Assembly (NCBI RefSeq): GCF_964030845.1
Contig: NZ_OZ034983.1
Location: 1,550,001-1,614,000 of the forward strand
Source of the DNA: Candidatus Fukatsuia endosymbiont of Tuberolachnus salignus
Lineage (GTDB): Bacteria; Pseudomonadota; Gammaproteobacteria; Enterobacterales; Enterobacteriaceae
DNA length: 64,000 nt
Direction: 5' to 3'
The notes beneath the pieces are model-generated. The model was given only the letters and a program-made list of their open reading frames with translations, was not told the origin of the DNA and did no database searches. The position numbers were made by a program, and so were the translations under genes. Of the stretch, positions 17,449-25,580 are shown in pieces. Positions within the stretch are counted from its first letter, which is position 1, and every line of letters begins with the position of its first letter.

Positions 17449-18651
17449 CAGGGCGGGATCCCACTTTAATGTGAACTAATAATAGGCAGTAAGCTCATAA
17501 TATTATGTATCCTAAAGAATATGTAATCATGAGTATTTTAAAGCAATTAGCCCTGATCCCTGACCCGCGTAAAGATATTAATATCAAACATCACCTGCTC
17601 GATGTTATTTTCCTGTTTTTTGCCGCCGTGTTAAGTGGGGCCTCGGGATGGAAATCCATCCAGGATTTTGGCGAAGCTCAGCTCGATTGGCTAAAAAAAT
17701 ATGGCTCTTATCATGGTGAGAGCCCACGTCGTCATTGTATTGCTAAAATCATCAATGCATTAGATACAAATTTGCTGATTCAATCCTTGTTTTTATGGAT
17801 TAACGAACGACGCCAACGAGCCGGTAAGACGTTGCTCGCCATCGACGGTAAAACCTTGCGGAGAACCTGGTCTGAAGAGATTTGCACTGCGCTGCATGTG
17901 GTGAGTGCCTATGATGTTGATGCTGGTATTACGCTTTATCAAAAAGCGGCGAACAATAAGGGAAAAGAAGGAGAATTAGCCCGTCAGAGCATTGACGCGT
18001 TAGCGCTGGATAATGCTATTGTGACGCTCGATTCATTGCATTGCCAAACCTCAACTTCATCACTTATCACGCAACGTAAAGGCAATTTTGTGGTGCAGCT
18101 TAAAGCGACTCAAAAGAAGCTGTTTGAACAGGTAAAACAGCAATTTGCTTTTGCCTATGATAGCGATAAATTGCACGAATATACGCAGACTAATCAGGGG
18201 CATGGCCGGATAGAAAAACGTACGGTTATGCAAATTAATGCGGAATTACCCAATGAATTAAAAGCGAAATGGCCTACCATTCGTACTTTCATTGAGGTCG
18301 CTAGTGAACGAACAAAAAATAATGTCACCCACTGTCGGTCACGTTGGTATGTCAGCTCATTAACGCTGAATGCAGAACAAGCGGCACAGGCAATTCGGCT
18401 GCATTGGGGGATAGAAAATCAACTTCACTGGGTATTGGATGTGGTGTTTAGAGAAGATGAACTCTTGATAAAAGCTCCGGATGGAGCAGCCCATGTCGCT
18501 CTTTTCAATCGCGTCGCGTTGGGTGTGATTAAACAGCACAAAGGTAAACAAGATAGTATTGCCAGTAAACGTAGACGTGCCGCCTGGTCAGCCGATTTTC
18601 GTAGTAAACTTATTTTTGGTTAAAAAATTAGCAAAGTGGAATCCCGCCCTG
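17449..18651 (+). mobile_element. Complete ISAs1-type element with inverted repeats and a 10-bp target duplication
   Basis: The left end CAGGGCGGGATCCCACTTT and the right end (reverse complement CAGGGCGGGATTCCACTTT) are 19-bp inverted repeats with one mismatch. The flanks are GGTTTATCCC at 17439-17448 and GGCTTATCCC at 18652-18661, a 10-bp target duplication with one mismatch. It carries one intact transposase gene. It sits inside the right part of the older IS982-type element, so it arrived later. Confidence 0.88.
17529..18623 (+). CDS. ISAs1-family transposase
   Basis: A 364-residue transposase of the ISAs1 family, related to proteins of the E. coli H-repeats. Recognisable parts are LIPDPRKDINIKHHLLDVIF at the N-terminus, the DDE core with LAIDGKTLR and ALDNAIVTLDSLHCQ, and the C-terminal HWGIENQLHWVLDVVFREDE with the catalytic Glu. 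ATG 17529 matches the family start (MSILKQLALI). The upstream in-frame extension to 17505 is not needed. No frameshift was found and both IS ends are present, so it may be mobile. Confidence 0.92.
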   Translation: MSILKQLALIPDPRKDINIKHHLLDVIFLFFAAVLSGASGWKSIQDFGEAQLDWLKKYGSYHGESPRRHCIAKIINALDTNLLIQSLFLWINERRQRAGKTLLAIDGKTLRRTWSEEICTALHVVSAYDVDAGITLYQKAANNKGKEGELARQSIDALALDNAIVTLDSLHCQTSTSSLITQRKGNFVVQLKATQKKLFEQVKQQFAFAYDSDKLHEYTQTNQGHGRIEKRTVMQINAELPNELKAKWPTIRTFIEVASERTKNNVTHCRSRWYVSSLTLNAEQAAQAIRLHWGIENQLHWVLDVVFREDELLIKAPDGAAHVALFNRVALGVIKQHKGKQDSIASKRRRAAWSADFRSKLIFG

Positions 18652-18773
18652 GGCTTATCCCGAACTCAGGTCAGTTTAAGTCGAATTCTGGCAAGGCAGT
18701 CAGGCTGTGAGCAATAAAAGTGGGAGAGTAGACGCTCCAGGTTGTTGGTGTCTTACCACTATGGCTGTAGCCG

Positions 18774-19634
18774 TATAAATTGATTCAAAATAAAGGGTCA
18801 GAAAAGAGAGTGTCGATATCGCATTGTCGTTTCCTACGAAGGGCTTTAGCCTGAGCCCATTTGTGCTCGATCGGGTTGAGGTCAGGAGAATACGTCGGGA
18901 GATATTCCAGAATAAAACCAGATTTTTGTCTAGTAGACTGGATATCCTGGCGTTTGTGAAAGCTCACATTATCCATCACGATAACAGCCCCTTGAGGGAT
19001 TTTTGGCAGTCAGTCTTGGGTTACCCACGCATGAAAAATATCGCTATTGATATTGTATTCAAAGGCACAAACGGTGGTTAATTTTCCGTTAAGCTGAGCG
19101 CCAATGACATTGGTACATGCTTTAGCGTGCCAATCATGTTGACCGTAACACCGCTTACCTTTAGCTCAATAGCCGTAGAGGCGGGGCATGTCATGAGCAA
19201 AACCGCTTTCATCAACGTAAATAATAGGGGTCTCGCTGGCTTCATAGGCCTGGATCTTGATCTGAAAATCTTCTCGGGATTGGGCGTTGGCTTTTGGATG
19301 ATAAAATGTTTTTTTTATAGCTAAACCCTGCCCGTTTCAACGCATGGCAGATACCTCTAGCGCTCACTCCCATACGTTGGGCTCGCTCGTATTGAGACGC
19401 GTCAGGGTAGGTTTCCACATCAAGAATCAACGCCGCTCGAGCTATTTTACTGGCGGGTTTATCACGTGTCAGACAAGGTTCTATTCGTTTAGCCCAGCGC
19501 ATCAGACTTGCGGTCCCAATACAAAAACGTGTGGCCGTTTGGGCATATGTAAGTTTTTCTTGCTCTTTAATAGCCAATACATGTTGGCGAAATTTTAATG
19601 GATAAGTCATCTTGAAACTATACATCAATTTATA
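18774..19634 (-). mobile_element. Degenerate IS630-type element
   Basis: TATAAATTGAT at 18774-18784 is mirrored by ATCAATTTATA at 19624-19634. These enclose a broken IS630-type transposase on the minus strand. The repeat starts with TA, as expected for IS630 elements that target TA. Confidence 0.65.
18785..19610 (-). pseudogene. IS630-family transposase, disrupted
   Basis: From the start at 19610 the minus strand encodes MTYPLKFRQHVLAIKEQEKL, a helix-turn-helix region, then MGVSARGICHALKRAGFSYKKN, the usual N-terminal half of an IS630 transposase. The frame is lost near 19250. An in-frame TGA follows WVTQD around 19010. The catalytic C-terminal part is readable in pieces: VIVMDNVSFHK (second Asp), then YSPDLNPIEHKWA (Glu). 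At least one frameshift and one nonsense codon make this a dead gene. Confidence 0.8.
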
Positions 19635-19732
19635 CAGCCTACGCTATACTTTGGAAGGAAGATTGGATAATTTCTTCACGTTTTTGGCTGACCTATTTCA
19701 GTAATTATTCTATTTTTGCAAGTAATTCCTTA

Positions 19733-19948
19733 TCAAGAGGATGTCTCCTTCAAACATTTTTTGAAAATTAAGCAAAATTTTTTTTTGTCTTCTGTGGTGG
19801 GTATTTCAACAAAATAAAAAACAGATCGGGGCACTGGTGCACACTGAAGAATATCTTTTATATATTTATTACCGAATATATCGCAATAAATTTTTTCTAG
19901 GAAAAGGGGTATATTTATAGATTCTGTTGAACTTGTTTCAGTTGTCAT
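19733..19948 (-). CDS. Hypothetical 71-residue protein
   Basis: ATG at 19946-19948 is preceded by AAGGAAA at a suitable distance. The protein starts MTTETSSTESINIPLFLEK and has a hydrophobic patch around PRSVFYFVEI with a lysine-rich end. No family is recognised. It lies in AT-rich sequence between a dead IS630 element and a truncated amidase gene. The good ribosome site is the main support; it could be a fragment of a larger accessory protein. Confidence 0.35.
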   Translation of the reverse strand: MTTETSSTESINIPLFLEKIYCDIFGNKYIKDILQCAPVPRSVFYFVEIPTTEDKKKFCLIFKKCLKETSS

Positions 19949-20137
19949 AAATTATTTCCTTATTTAGCCTATCTGCAAGCAAATATAATAATAAAGATAA
20001 GTGAATTGATTTTTTAAAAGGTCAGCGTTTGGGTAATGAAGATAAGAATGGCATAAGACCCGTGGCATTGTATTAGCTAATTTTTAATGTAATATAATTA
20101 ATTATTAATAATTAATTATATTGTGATTCTATACCTT

Positions 20138-20178
20138 GACTTCACCTAATGAACGAGGGTCATGCAAGAGGTCTAATG
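20138..20178. repeat. Partial copy of dispersed repeat A
   Basis: CCTTGACTTCACCTAATGAACGA followed by GCAAGAGGTCTAATGA matches the right-hand end of the repeat A family (complete copies at 26900-27046 and 35485-35633). Confidence 0.55.
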
Positions 20179-20193
20179 ATTAATTCAAGTTCA

Positions 20194-20820
20194 TCAATCT
20201 CTTGGTTGTGGGAAATATTTTTCTACCAGTGCGGCCAATATTGCGCTGGTTTCTATATCCATCACGCCGTCATAATTATACGGGCGGAAATGCAACTGAA
20301 ATGCTCGGACTAGCGCTTTAAACCCTTCTGGTGTGGTCGCTTGACTCACGTTGTAACCGTATTTTTTAAAAAGTGCTAAGGTGGTTTCCTTCGATGGTGA
20401 TGTTTTTCTATATTGATCAATATATTGGCACTTTGTTGTCGCATCATGCCAAGCCCCAATGCCTGCTTCATAAAGTTTAAACCATGGAAATGTTGCACCC
20501 GGATCACTTTTGCGCCCTAGGGAAATATCAGAATGACCCAAAACATGAGTAGGTGAAATATCCGGATAACGTTGCAGGATACTCAGTGCTAACTGTTTAA
20601 CGGCCTCAATTTGAGCATCATTGTAAGGAAGGAAAGTAAATACACCTCTAATCTCTGAAGCCTCATTAACAATCTCAATCCCAATTGTACTATTATTGAG
20701 ATTAGTGTGATTCTCCCAGGCACTCACACCGGCATGCCAGGCGCGTTCTTTTTCATCAACCAAGTTAAAAATCTTCAGCTCCTTAAACCTTGTACTGATT
20801 GCAACTATCCTAACTAACAA
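20194..20820 (-). pseudogene. Truncated AmiD-like N-acetylmuramoyl-L-alanine amidase
   Basis: The readable frame (208 codons, opening at a TTG) matches the middle and end of AmiD from the intact copy at 33472-34293. The match runs through ERAWHAGVS, IGIEIVN, VLGHSDISLGRKSDPG and the C-terminal peptidoglycan-binding domain ending in LHFRPYNYDGVMDIET. The lipoprotein signal and the segment with the first zinc-binding histidine (LHYTAVD in the intact copy) are missing. Without that ligand an amidase_2 enzyme should be inactive. The C-terminal wall-binding part could still fold if expressed. It is probably a decaying duplicate or a remnant of a diverged second amidase. Confidence 0.7.
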
Positions 20821-21063
20821 TAATAAAATTATTTTATTATTGTTGATTTTTAATTAAGTCTACACAAAAAAATGACATAATGTGTCATTAAAAATTAATA
20901 TCGATTTAATATTATGTATTTTTCTCTTGTAAAAAAATTACTTTCATAAAATAAAGCTAAATAATTAAATGGCTATTTAAAATAAAAATTTTATTATTTA
21001 ATCTAGCTCGTGATAAGTATAGCGTTAAAAATTCGTTAGATAATAAATAGCATGTCCATTTGC

Positions 21064-21099
21064 GTACTATTACAATAATTAAAATTATTATAATAGTAC
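21064..21099. repeat. AT-rich inverted repeat with 17-bp arms
   Basis: GTACTATTACAATAATT at 21064-21080 is followed by a two-base loop and its reverse complement with one mismatch at 21083-21099. It can form a cruciform or a strong RNA hairpin. It is not followed by a T-tract. Confidence 0.6.
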
Positions 21100-21312
21100 A
21101 TGCTCTATAATTTGGAGCAATCGTTATTGTTTATTTTTAAATGGATTTTATTTACGCTAATATGATTAAGTAGCCAGAGGGTATATTTCTTTCATATTTT
21201 CATGTAAAAACATTTCGGTAGTGGATTAACCCATTACCGATTTTATTATCATAATTTTCTTTCTTATTAATGACAGATTAGTTTTTCAATGTATTATACA
21301 TATTAATAGCAA

Positions 21313-21342
21313 TAGCCTAGCTGTCACAGAAATGCTAGGCTA
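21313..21342 (+). promoter_or_regulatory. Hairpin in the leader of the oppA-like gene
   Basis: TAGCCTAGC and GCTAGGCTA form a 9-bp stem with a 12-base loop, ending about 60 bases before the ATG. It could be an attenuator-like element or an upstream terminator. No known riboswitch is recognised. Confidence 0.35.
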
Positions 21343-21404
21343 GCAGCAGTAGATGCTGATTTTTCTTTATTTGCTATAAATTAACAAAAGTAAGGTTATC
21401 GAAT

Positions 21405-23021
21405 ATGCGATGTTTTTGTTATCTGTTGTACGCCACTTTGATCACGGCATGTTTGAATTTTGCAACGGCTGCTAATATTCCACCGGGCACCCTGTTAGCT
21501 GAGAAACAGGAAATTATGCGTCATATTAAGAATGAACCCGTTTCTCTTGATCCGATCAAAGGGGTCGGCTTGCCGGAAGCGCATGTTATACATGATTTGT
21601 TTGAAGGTTTGGTTAATCAGGATGCTGATGGCAATATTATCCCGGGTGTCGCCGAGAGATGGCACACGGCGGATAATCAAACCTACATCTTTACGTTACG
21701 CAAAAATGCTCGCTGGTCTAATGGTGATCCTGTGGTTGCTAATGATTTTGTTTATAGCTGGCGTCGTTTGGTTGATCCAAAAAATGTTTCTCCTTTATCT
21801 TGGTATGCTCAACTGGCTGGCCTCGATAATGCGAAACAGATTATTGCCGGTCAATTACCAGTAGAAAAACTGGGTGTTATTGCGATAGATAAACGTATCT
21901 TGAAGGTACATCTCAACAGGCCAGTGCCTTATTTTACTCGTCTATTGGCAAATTTCAGTATGTTTCCAGTGCATCCGGCAACAGTAGAAAGATATGGTAC
22001 TGATTGGATTAAAGTCGGTAATTTAGTGGGTAATGGTGCATTTAGGTTGCAAGATCGCGTGGTGAATGAAAGGTTGGTTTTGGTTCCTAATAACTATTAT
22101 TGGGATCACAGTCATACTGTATTGACTAAAGTGACTTTTATTCCAATCAATCAGGAATCTTATGCAGCTCAACGTTATCAAGCTAATGATATCGATATTA
22201 CCGAATCTTTCCCGAAACATATGTACCATAAATTGATGCAAGATATTCCTGATCAAGTATATACGCCTGATCAACTGGGAATTTATTATTATGCTTTCAA
22301 TACCCAGAGAACACCGACCGATGATGCCAGGGTGCGTAAAGCACTGTCATATTCGATAAATCGTAAGATTATTGCTGAGAAAATGTTAGGTACCGGTGAA
22401 AAACCTGCCTACAATTTTACGCCTGATGTGACTAATGGTTGCCAAATCACAAAAGGTTTTTTGCAACAACATGATCAAGAAGAGCTGGATGAACAGGCTA
22501 AGGCATTGATGTATGCTGCGGGTTATAGTGCTAGTCATCCATTAAAACTGTCGTTATTGTATAATTCTTCAGAGAATAATAAAAAGTTAGCGATTGCTAT
22601 CGCTTCCATGTGGCGTAAAAAGCTGGGAGTGGAGGTTAAATTGATCAACCAGGAATGGAAAACCTATATTGATAGCCGTAATAGCAGTAAATTTGACGTA
22701 ATAAGCTCCTCCTGGATCGGTGATTATAATGAACCATCGACCTTCTTATCGTTGTTAACTTCAACCCACAGCGGCAATATTGCTAAATTTAAAGATGCTG
22801 AGTATGATCATGTTTTGAACGATGCCAGTATGCAGACAAACAGTGTCGCCTTGAACGATGATTATAATAAAGCCGAAGAGATTATTGCGGAGCAAGCACC
22901 CATTGCTCCCATCTATCAATATACCAACGGGCGTTTGATTAAGCCGTGGCTTAAAGGGTATCCGATAACGAATCCGCAAGATATGTCTTATAGTCGCACC
23001 ATGTATGTGTTGAAGCATTGA
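21405..23021 (+). CDS. oppA: Periplasmic oligopeptide-binding protein (OppA/MppA type)
   Basis: The 538-residue product belongs to family 5 extracellular solute-binding proteins and would capture oligopeptides in the periplasm for the OppBCDF transporter. A signal peptide ends near ATAA. The family signature around EPVSLDPIKG and LVNQDADGNIIPGVAERW is clear, as is DFVYSWRRLVDP. The start is ATG 21405, with AAGG about ten bases upstream. The permease and ATPase genes oppBCDF are not adjacent, so it may act with a remote transporter, or be MppA-like and bind murein tripeptide. The symbol is therefore tentative. The flanks are AT-rich and repeat-laden. Confidence 0.85.
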   Translation: MRCFCYLLYATLITACLNFATAANIPPGTLLAEKQEIMRHIKNEPVSLDPIKGVGLPEAHVIHDLFEGLVNQDADGNIIPGVAERWHTADNQTYIFTLRKNARWSNGDPVVANDFVYSWRRLVDPKNVSPLSWYAQLAGLDNAKQIIAGQLPVEKLGVIAIDKRILKVHLNRPVPYFTRLLANFSMFPVHPATVERYGTDWIKVGNLVGNGAFRLQDRVVNERLVLVPNNYYWDHSHTVLTKVTFIPINQESYAAQRYQANDIDITESFPKHMYHKLMQDIPDQVYTPDQLGIYYYAFNTQRTPTDDARVRKALSYSINRKIIAEKMLGTGEKPAYNFTPDVTNGCQITKGFLQQHDQEELDEQAKALMYAAGYSASHPLKLSLLYNSSENNKKLAIAIASMWRKKLGVEVKLINQEWKTYIDSRNSSKFDVISSSWIGDYNEPSTFLSLLTSTHSGNIAKFKDAEYDHVLNDASMQTNSVALNDDYNKAEEIIAEQAPIAPIYQYTNGRLIKPWLKGYPITNPQDMSYSRTMYVLKH

Positions 23022-23530
23022 CTCTGTGTTGCAACGGTGACGTGTTGTAGTAACCGTTGTAATTATGTGTGGCTGGTTTTTTAGGTACAACGTACTTAAT
23101 TTTTTAAGAACATTGGTGTTACTTTTCCAGGATGACTCGGTTAAACTGCAGTGTAATCGCAATAATCAGCTTTGCTTTAGTGGCCAATTGATTATCATGA
23201 ACTACTATTCTTGCCAACTGATCATAAATTTGGAGAGTGATATTATAGTCGGCCGTGGGTTTATCCATATTTAAACGACGGAAATAGTAGATAGCAGCGC
23301 GGAAAAGTGAGTCCAATAGGAGTGAATGTCAGAGGCGATATACTCTAGATGGGAGTAATTTTTACTATATTTAACCTAAACAGGTATCTCGTTGTAGCTA
23401 TGTATTCACTATATTGATTGCTTAAGCATGAAATTAGCAGTATATATACATTTATATTTTTAATGTGATTTACTCAAAAGAGATTGGACTCTGGGAATTA
23501 TGCTAGCACGCTAATTATAAGGAGAAGCAG
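23022..23530. other. Gene-free region between oppA-like gene and slyA
   Basis: About 510 bases with short overlapping frames on both strands but no family similarity, no consistent ribosome site and uneven composition. The last 150 bases are AT-rich and probably carry the slyA promoter. Nothing else was recognised. Confidence 0.4.
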
Positions 23531-23974
23531 GTGGAATCGACATTAGGATCTGATTTAGCACGATTAGTTCGTCAGTGGCGGACGAGAATCGATGATAAGC
23601 TAAAACCACAGGGGCTGACTCAATCCCATTGGGTTACGTTATCTAATATTCGTAGTTTAGGCGAAGCACCGTCTCAGATACAACTTGCGAAGACTATCGG
23701 TATTGAACAACCTTCACTCGTCCGTACTTTGGATCAGTTGGAAGAAAAAGGATTAATAGAACGGCATATTTGTTCCAATGATCGCCGTGCTAAAAAGATA
23801 TCGTTGACTGATAAGGCAAAGCCGATTATTGAGCAGGCTGATGATATCATCAGAAAAATGGACGAGGAGATCCTCGTCGATATGCCACAAGAGGATGTTA
23901 AGCGGCTACTAGAGGTAATTGGGATACTTGGGAGCAATGTTGGGAAATTACAGACCGTGAAAAATGACAAGTAA
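23531..23974 (+). CDS. slyA: MarR-family transcriptional regulator SlyA
   Basis: SlyA is a dimeric winged-helix regulator. In enterobacteria it counters H-NS silencing and activates virulence and envelope genes. The product has 147 residues (E. coli 144) and is collinear with it: LARLVRQWR at the dimer region, then LAKTIGIEQPSLVRTLDQLEEKGLI (recognition helix) and the wing with SNDRRAKKISLT. The start is GTG 23531, with AAGGAG eight bases upstream. It converges with slyB, as expected for this locus. In a symbiont it is a plausible regulator of the horizontally acquired toxins, but no binding site was demonstrated. Confidence 0.95.
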   Translation: MESTLGSDLARLVRQWRTRIDDKLKPQGLTQSHWVTLSNIRSLGEAPSQIQLAKTIGIEQPSLVRTLDQLEEKGLIERHICSNDRRAKKISLTDKAKPIIEQADDIIRKMDEEILVDMPQEDVKRLLEVIGILGSNVGKLQTVKNDK

Positions 23975-24012
23975 CAAAAAAATCTACTTATTTGTTTACA
24001 GCACGACAGCAC

Positions 24013-24044
24013 GCCGGGTTTCATTTGAAATCCCGGCTTTTTTA
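24013..24044. terminator. Terminator between slyA and slyB
   Basis: GCCGGG-TTTCA pairs with TGAAATCCCGGC (one bulge), followed by a run of seven T. It lies between the convergent slyA and slyB ends. Confidence 0.8.
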
Positions 24045-24056
24045 TTAGTGGAATAA

Positions 24057-24524
24057 TTAACGCGGGCTAACAGTGATATTGCTACCGTTGCCAACTAACA
24101 TGACACGTTGACCCACACTAAATTTGCTTGTACCTTGTTTTTGTACCACTGAAATTGTAGTGCGGTCATCTTTACGAATTTCTAGTTGCACACCTTTAGT
24201 GCTATTTAGTTTGCTCTGTATTCCTTGACCCGCAACACCCCCGGCAACCGCGCCCGCTGCTGTCGCTAAGCTTTGTCCTCTGCCACCCCCGATGGTATTA
24301 CCTACAAATCCACCTAACACTCCCCCAGCAATGGCACCAATGACGTTGGAATCACTCCCTCCTTGAATTTTCACTGGGCGGACAGTTACCACTGTACCGT
24401 AAGCTACATTTTGCACTTGTTTCGCCTGATTCGCGCTGAAAGTATCATCTGATAACGTGTTAAGATTGGAACATCCGCTTAAGGTCATTATAGTGAGAGT
24501 AACGACAAGTAATGGTTTAATCAT
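24057..24524 (-). CDS. slyB: Outer-membrane lipoprotein SlyB
   Basis: SlyB is an outer-membrane lipoprotein of the PhoPQ stress regulon that forms rings stabilising outer-membrane proteins. The product has 155 residues. The lipobox is LSGC, with the lipidated Cys near residue 18. It has a glycine-rich double helix region (GAIAGGVLGGFVGNTIGGG) and the C-terminal domain ending NITVSPR, as in E. coli. ATG at 24522-24524 is preceded by AGGAG. The neighbouring anmK and mliC genes are missing before pdxH. Confidence 0.94.
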   Translation of the reverse strand: MIKPLLVVTLTIMTLSGCSNLNTLSDDTFSANQAKQVQNVAYGTVVTVRPVKIQGGSDSNVIGAIAGGVLGGFVGNTIGGGRGQSLATAAGAVAGGVAGQGIQSKLNSTKGVQLEIRKDDRTTISVVQKQGTSKFSVGQRVMLVGNGSNITVSPR

Positions 24525-24796
24525 AAAAACTCCTATTGAAAATGGATAACCGTTCTCGGGCTGATCACGCTTATTTCTTAAATAATACTAAACGCTGGTT
24601 TGATTTTCTGAAAGTATAAAATAAAAAAGAAAGTGATAAGTGGCTGATGCAGTTTGTTCGACAGGAAGAAGACGGTTGAAGTAAAATCGAATTGTGACTA
24701 CAGGGGAACTATGTTGTACTCCGTGCGCTTCTTTGACTGCATCTTACTCGCTACGGTTGTGAAAGAGGTCTCTTATCCGTGTGTTACTGGGGTTCT

Positions 24797-25465
24797 ATGG
24801 CTAATAATGAATTTAATGTCGCAGATGAGCGACGTGAGTACACCCATAATGGCAGATTACACCGAGTGGATTTGCCTTCTGATCCTTTAACTTTGTTCAC
24901 CAGTTGGTTAAAAAAGGCTTATGAAGCGCGTCTGGTCGACCCTGCCGCTATGTGTGTCGCCACTGTAGATAGCGATGGACAACCTTTCCAGCGCGTAGTA
25001 CTACTTAAGGATTATAGCGTTCGAGGAATGGTGTTTTATACTAATCTGGAGAGTCCTAAAGCTTTACATCTGGCAAAAAATTCTCGTATTAGCTTGCTAT
25101 TTCCTTGGCATGAGTTAGATCGGCAGGTTATCTTTCTGGGTAAAGCTGAACGGCTAGCCACTGAGGAAGTAAAAAATTATTTCACCCGTCGACCAAGGGA
25201 CAGCCAGATTGCTGCCTGGGTATCTCATCAATCCGCAAGCATTGCTAATCGAGGGGTATTGGAAAGTCAATTCATTGAATTAGAAAAAAAATTCCGGTCG
25301 TCCGATGTTCCTGTGCCGGATTTTTGGGGGGGATTTCGTGTGGTTTTTGATAGTGTAGAATTTTGGCAAGGAGGAACGCAGCGCCTCCATGATCGTTTTG
25401 TCTACCGGAGGAAAAAAGATTTAGAGGGTACCCGTGACTGGAAAATTGATCGCCTGGCTCCCTAG
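24797..25465 (+). CDS. pdxH: Pyridoxamine/pyridoxine 5'-phosphate oxidase
   Basis: PdxH is an FMN enzyme that oxidises pyridoxine or pyridoxamine phosphate to pyridoxal phosphate. The product has 222 residues. FMN-binding and active-site segments are present: QRVVLLKDY, GMVFYTNLESPKA, RPRDSQIAAWVS and the C-terminal signature FWQGG..RLHDRF. It ends KIDRLAP like other PdxH proteins. ATG 24797 aligns with the family start; the frame runs 18 bases further upstream without support. There is a small insertion near the end (DLEGTRD). It sits before tyrS as in E. coli. Confidence 0.95.
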   Translation: MANNEFNVADERREYTHNGRLHRVDLPSDPLTLFTSWLKKAYEARLVDPAAMCVATVDSDGQPFQRVVLLKDYSVRGMVFYTNLESPKALHLAKNSRISLLFPWHELDRQVIFLGKAERLATEEVKNYFTRRPRDSQIAAWVSHQSASIANRGVLESQFIELEKKFRSSDVPVPDFWGGFRVVFDSVEFWQGGTQRLHDRFVYRRKKDLEGTRDWKIDRLAP

Positions 25466-25487
25466 AACCTATGAGAAATCTATTGTG
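25464..25487. repeat. Fragment resembling the end of dispersed repeat B
   Basis: TAGAACCTATGAGAAATCTATTG overlaps the pdxH stop and resembles the end of repeat B (TTAGAACCTATTCGAAATCTC at 53748). Confidence 0.45.
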
Positions 25488-25580
25488 TTTGTTGATATTT
25501 CATCAAAAACAGGCTTCTGGATCGCGGAAACTGTATTTTTAGCCAGATTTTTATCAAAATAACGAATAATGGAGTCATTA

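Larger units (their letters stand above)
15408..18665. mobile_element. IS982-type element split by an IS110-type and an ISAs1-type insertion
   Basis: Transposase pieces at 15530-16087 and 17226-17431 are two parts of one IS982-type protein. The candidate inverted repeats are GTTCAGGGATAAG near 15408 and CTTATCCCGAAC near 18654. Between the two transposase parts lies an IS110-type element. Between the transposase end and the right repeat lies an ISAs1-type element. The outer boundaries are approximate because the repeats are short and imperfect. Confidence 0.5.
20821..21404. other. AT-rich gene-free region upstream of the oppA-like gene
   Basis: About 580 very AT-rich bases with no credible frame. 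It contains two notable hairpins, listed separately (21064-21099 and 21313-21342). The last part must hold the promoter and leader of the oppA-like gene. Confidence 0.4.

Noticed and set aside
18824..19598. Plus-strand frames across the IS630 remnant
   Set aside because: They are antisense to the recognisable transposase pieces.
23119..23316. 65-codon minus-strand frame between oppA and slyA
   Set aside because: It has no family match and overlaps competing short frames on the other strand; composition looks non-coding.
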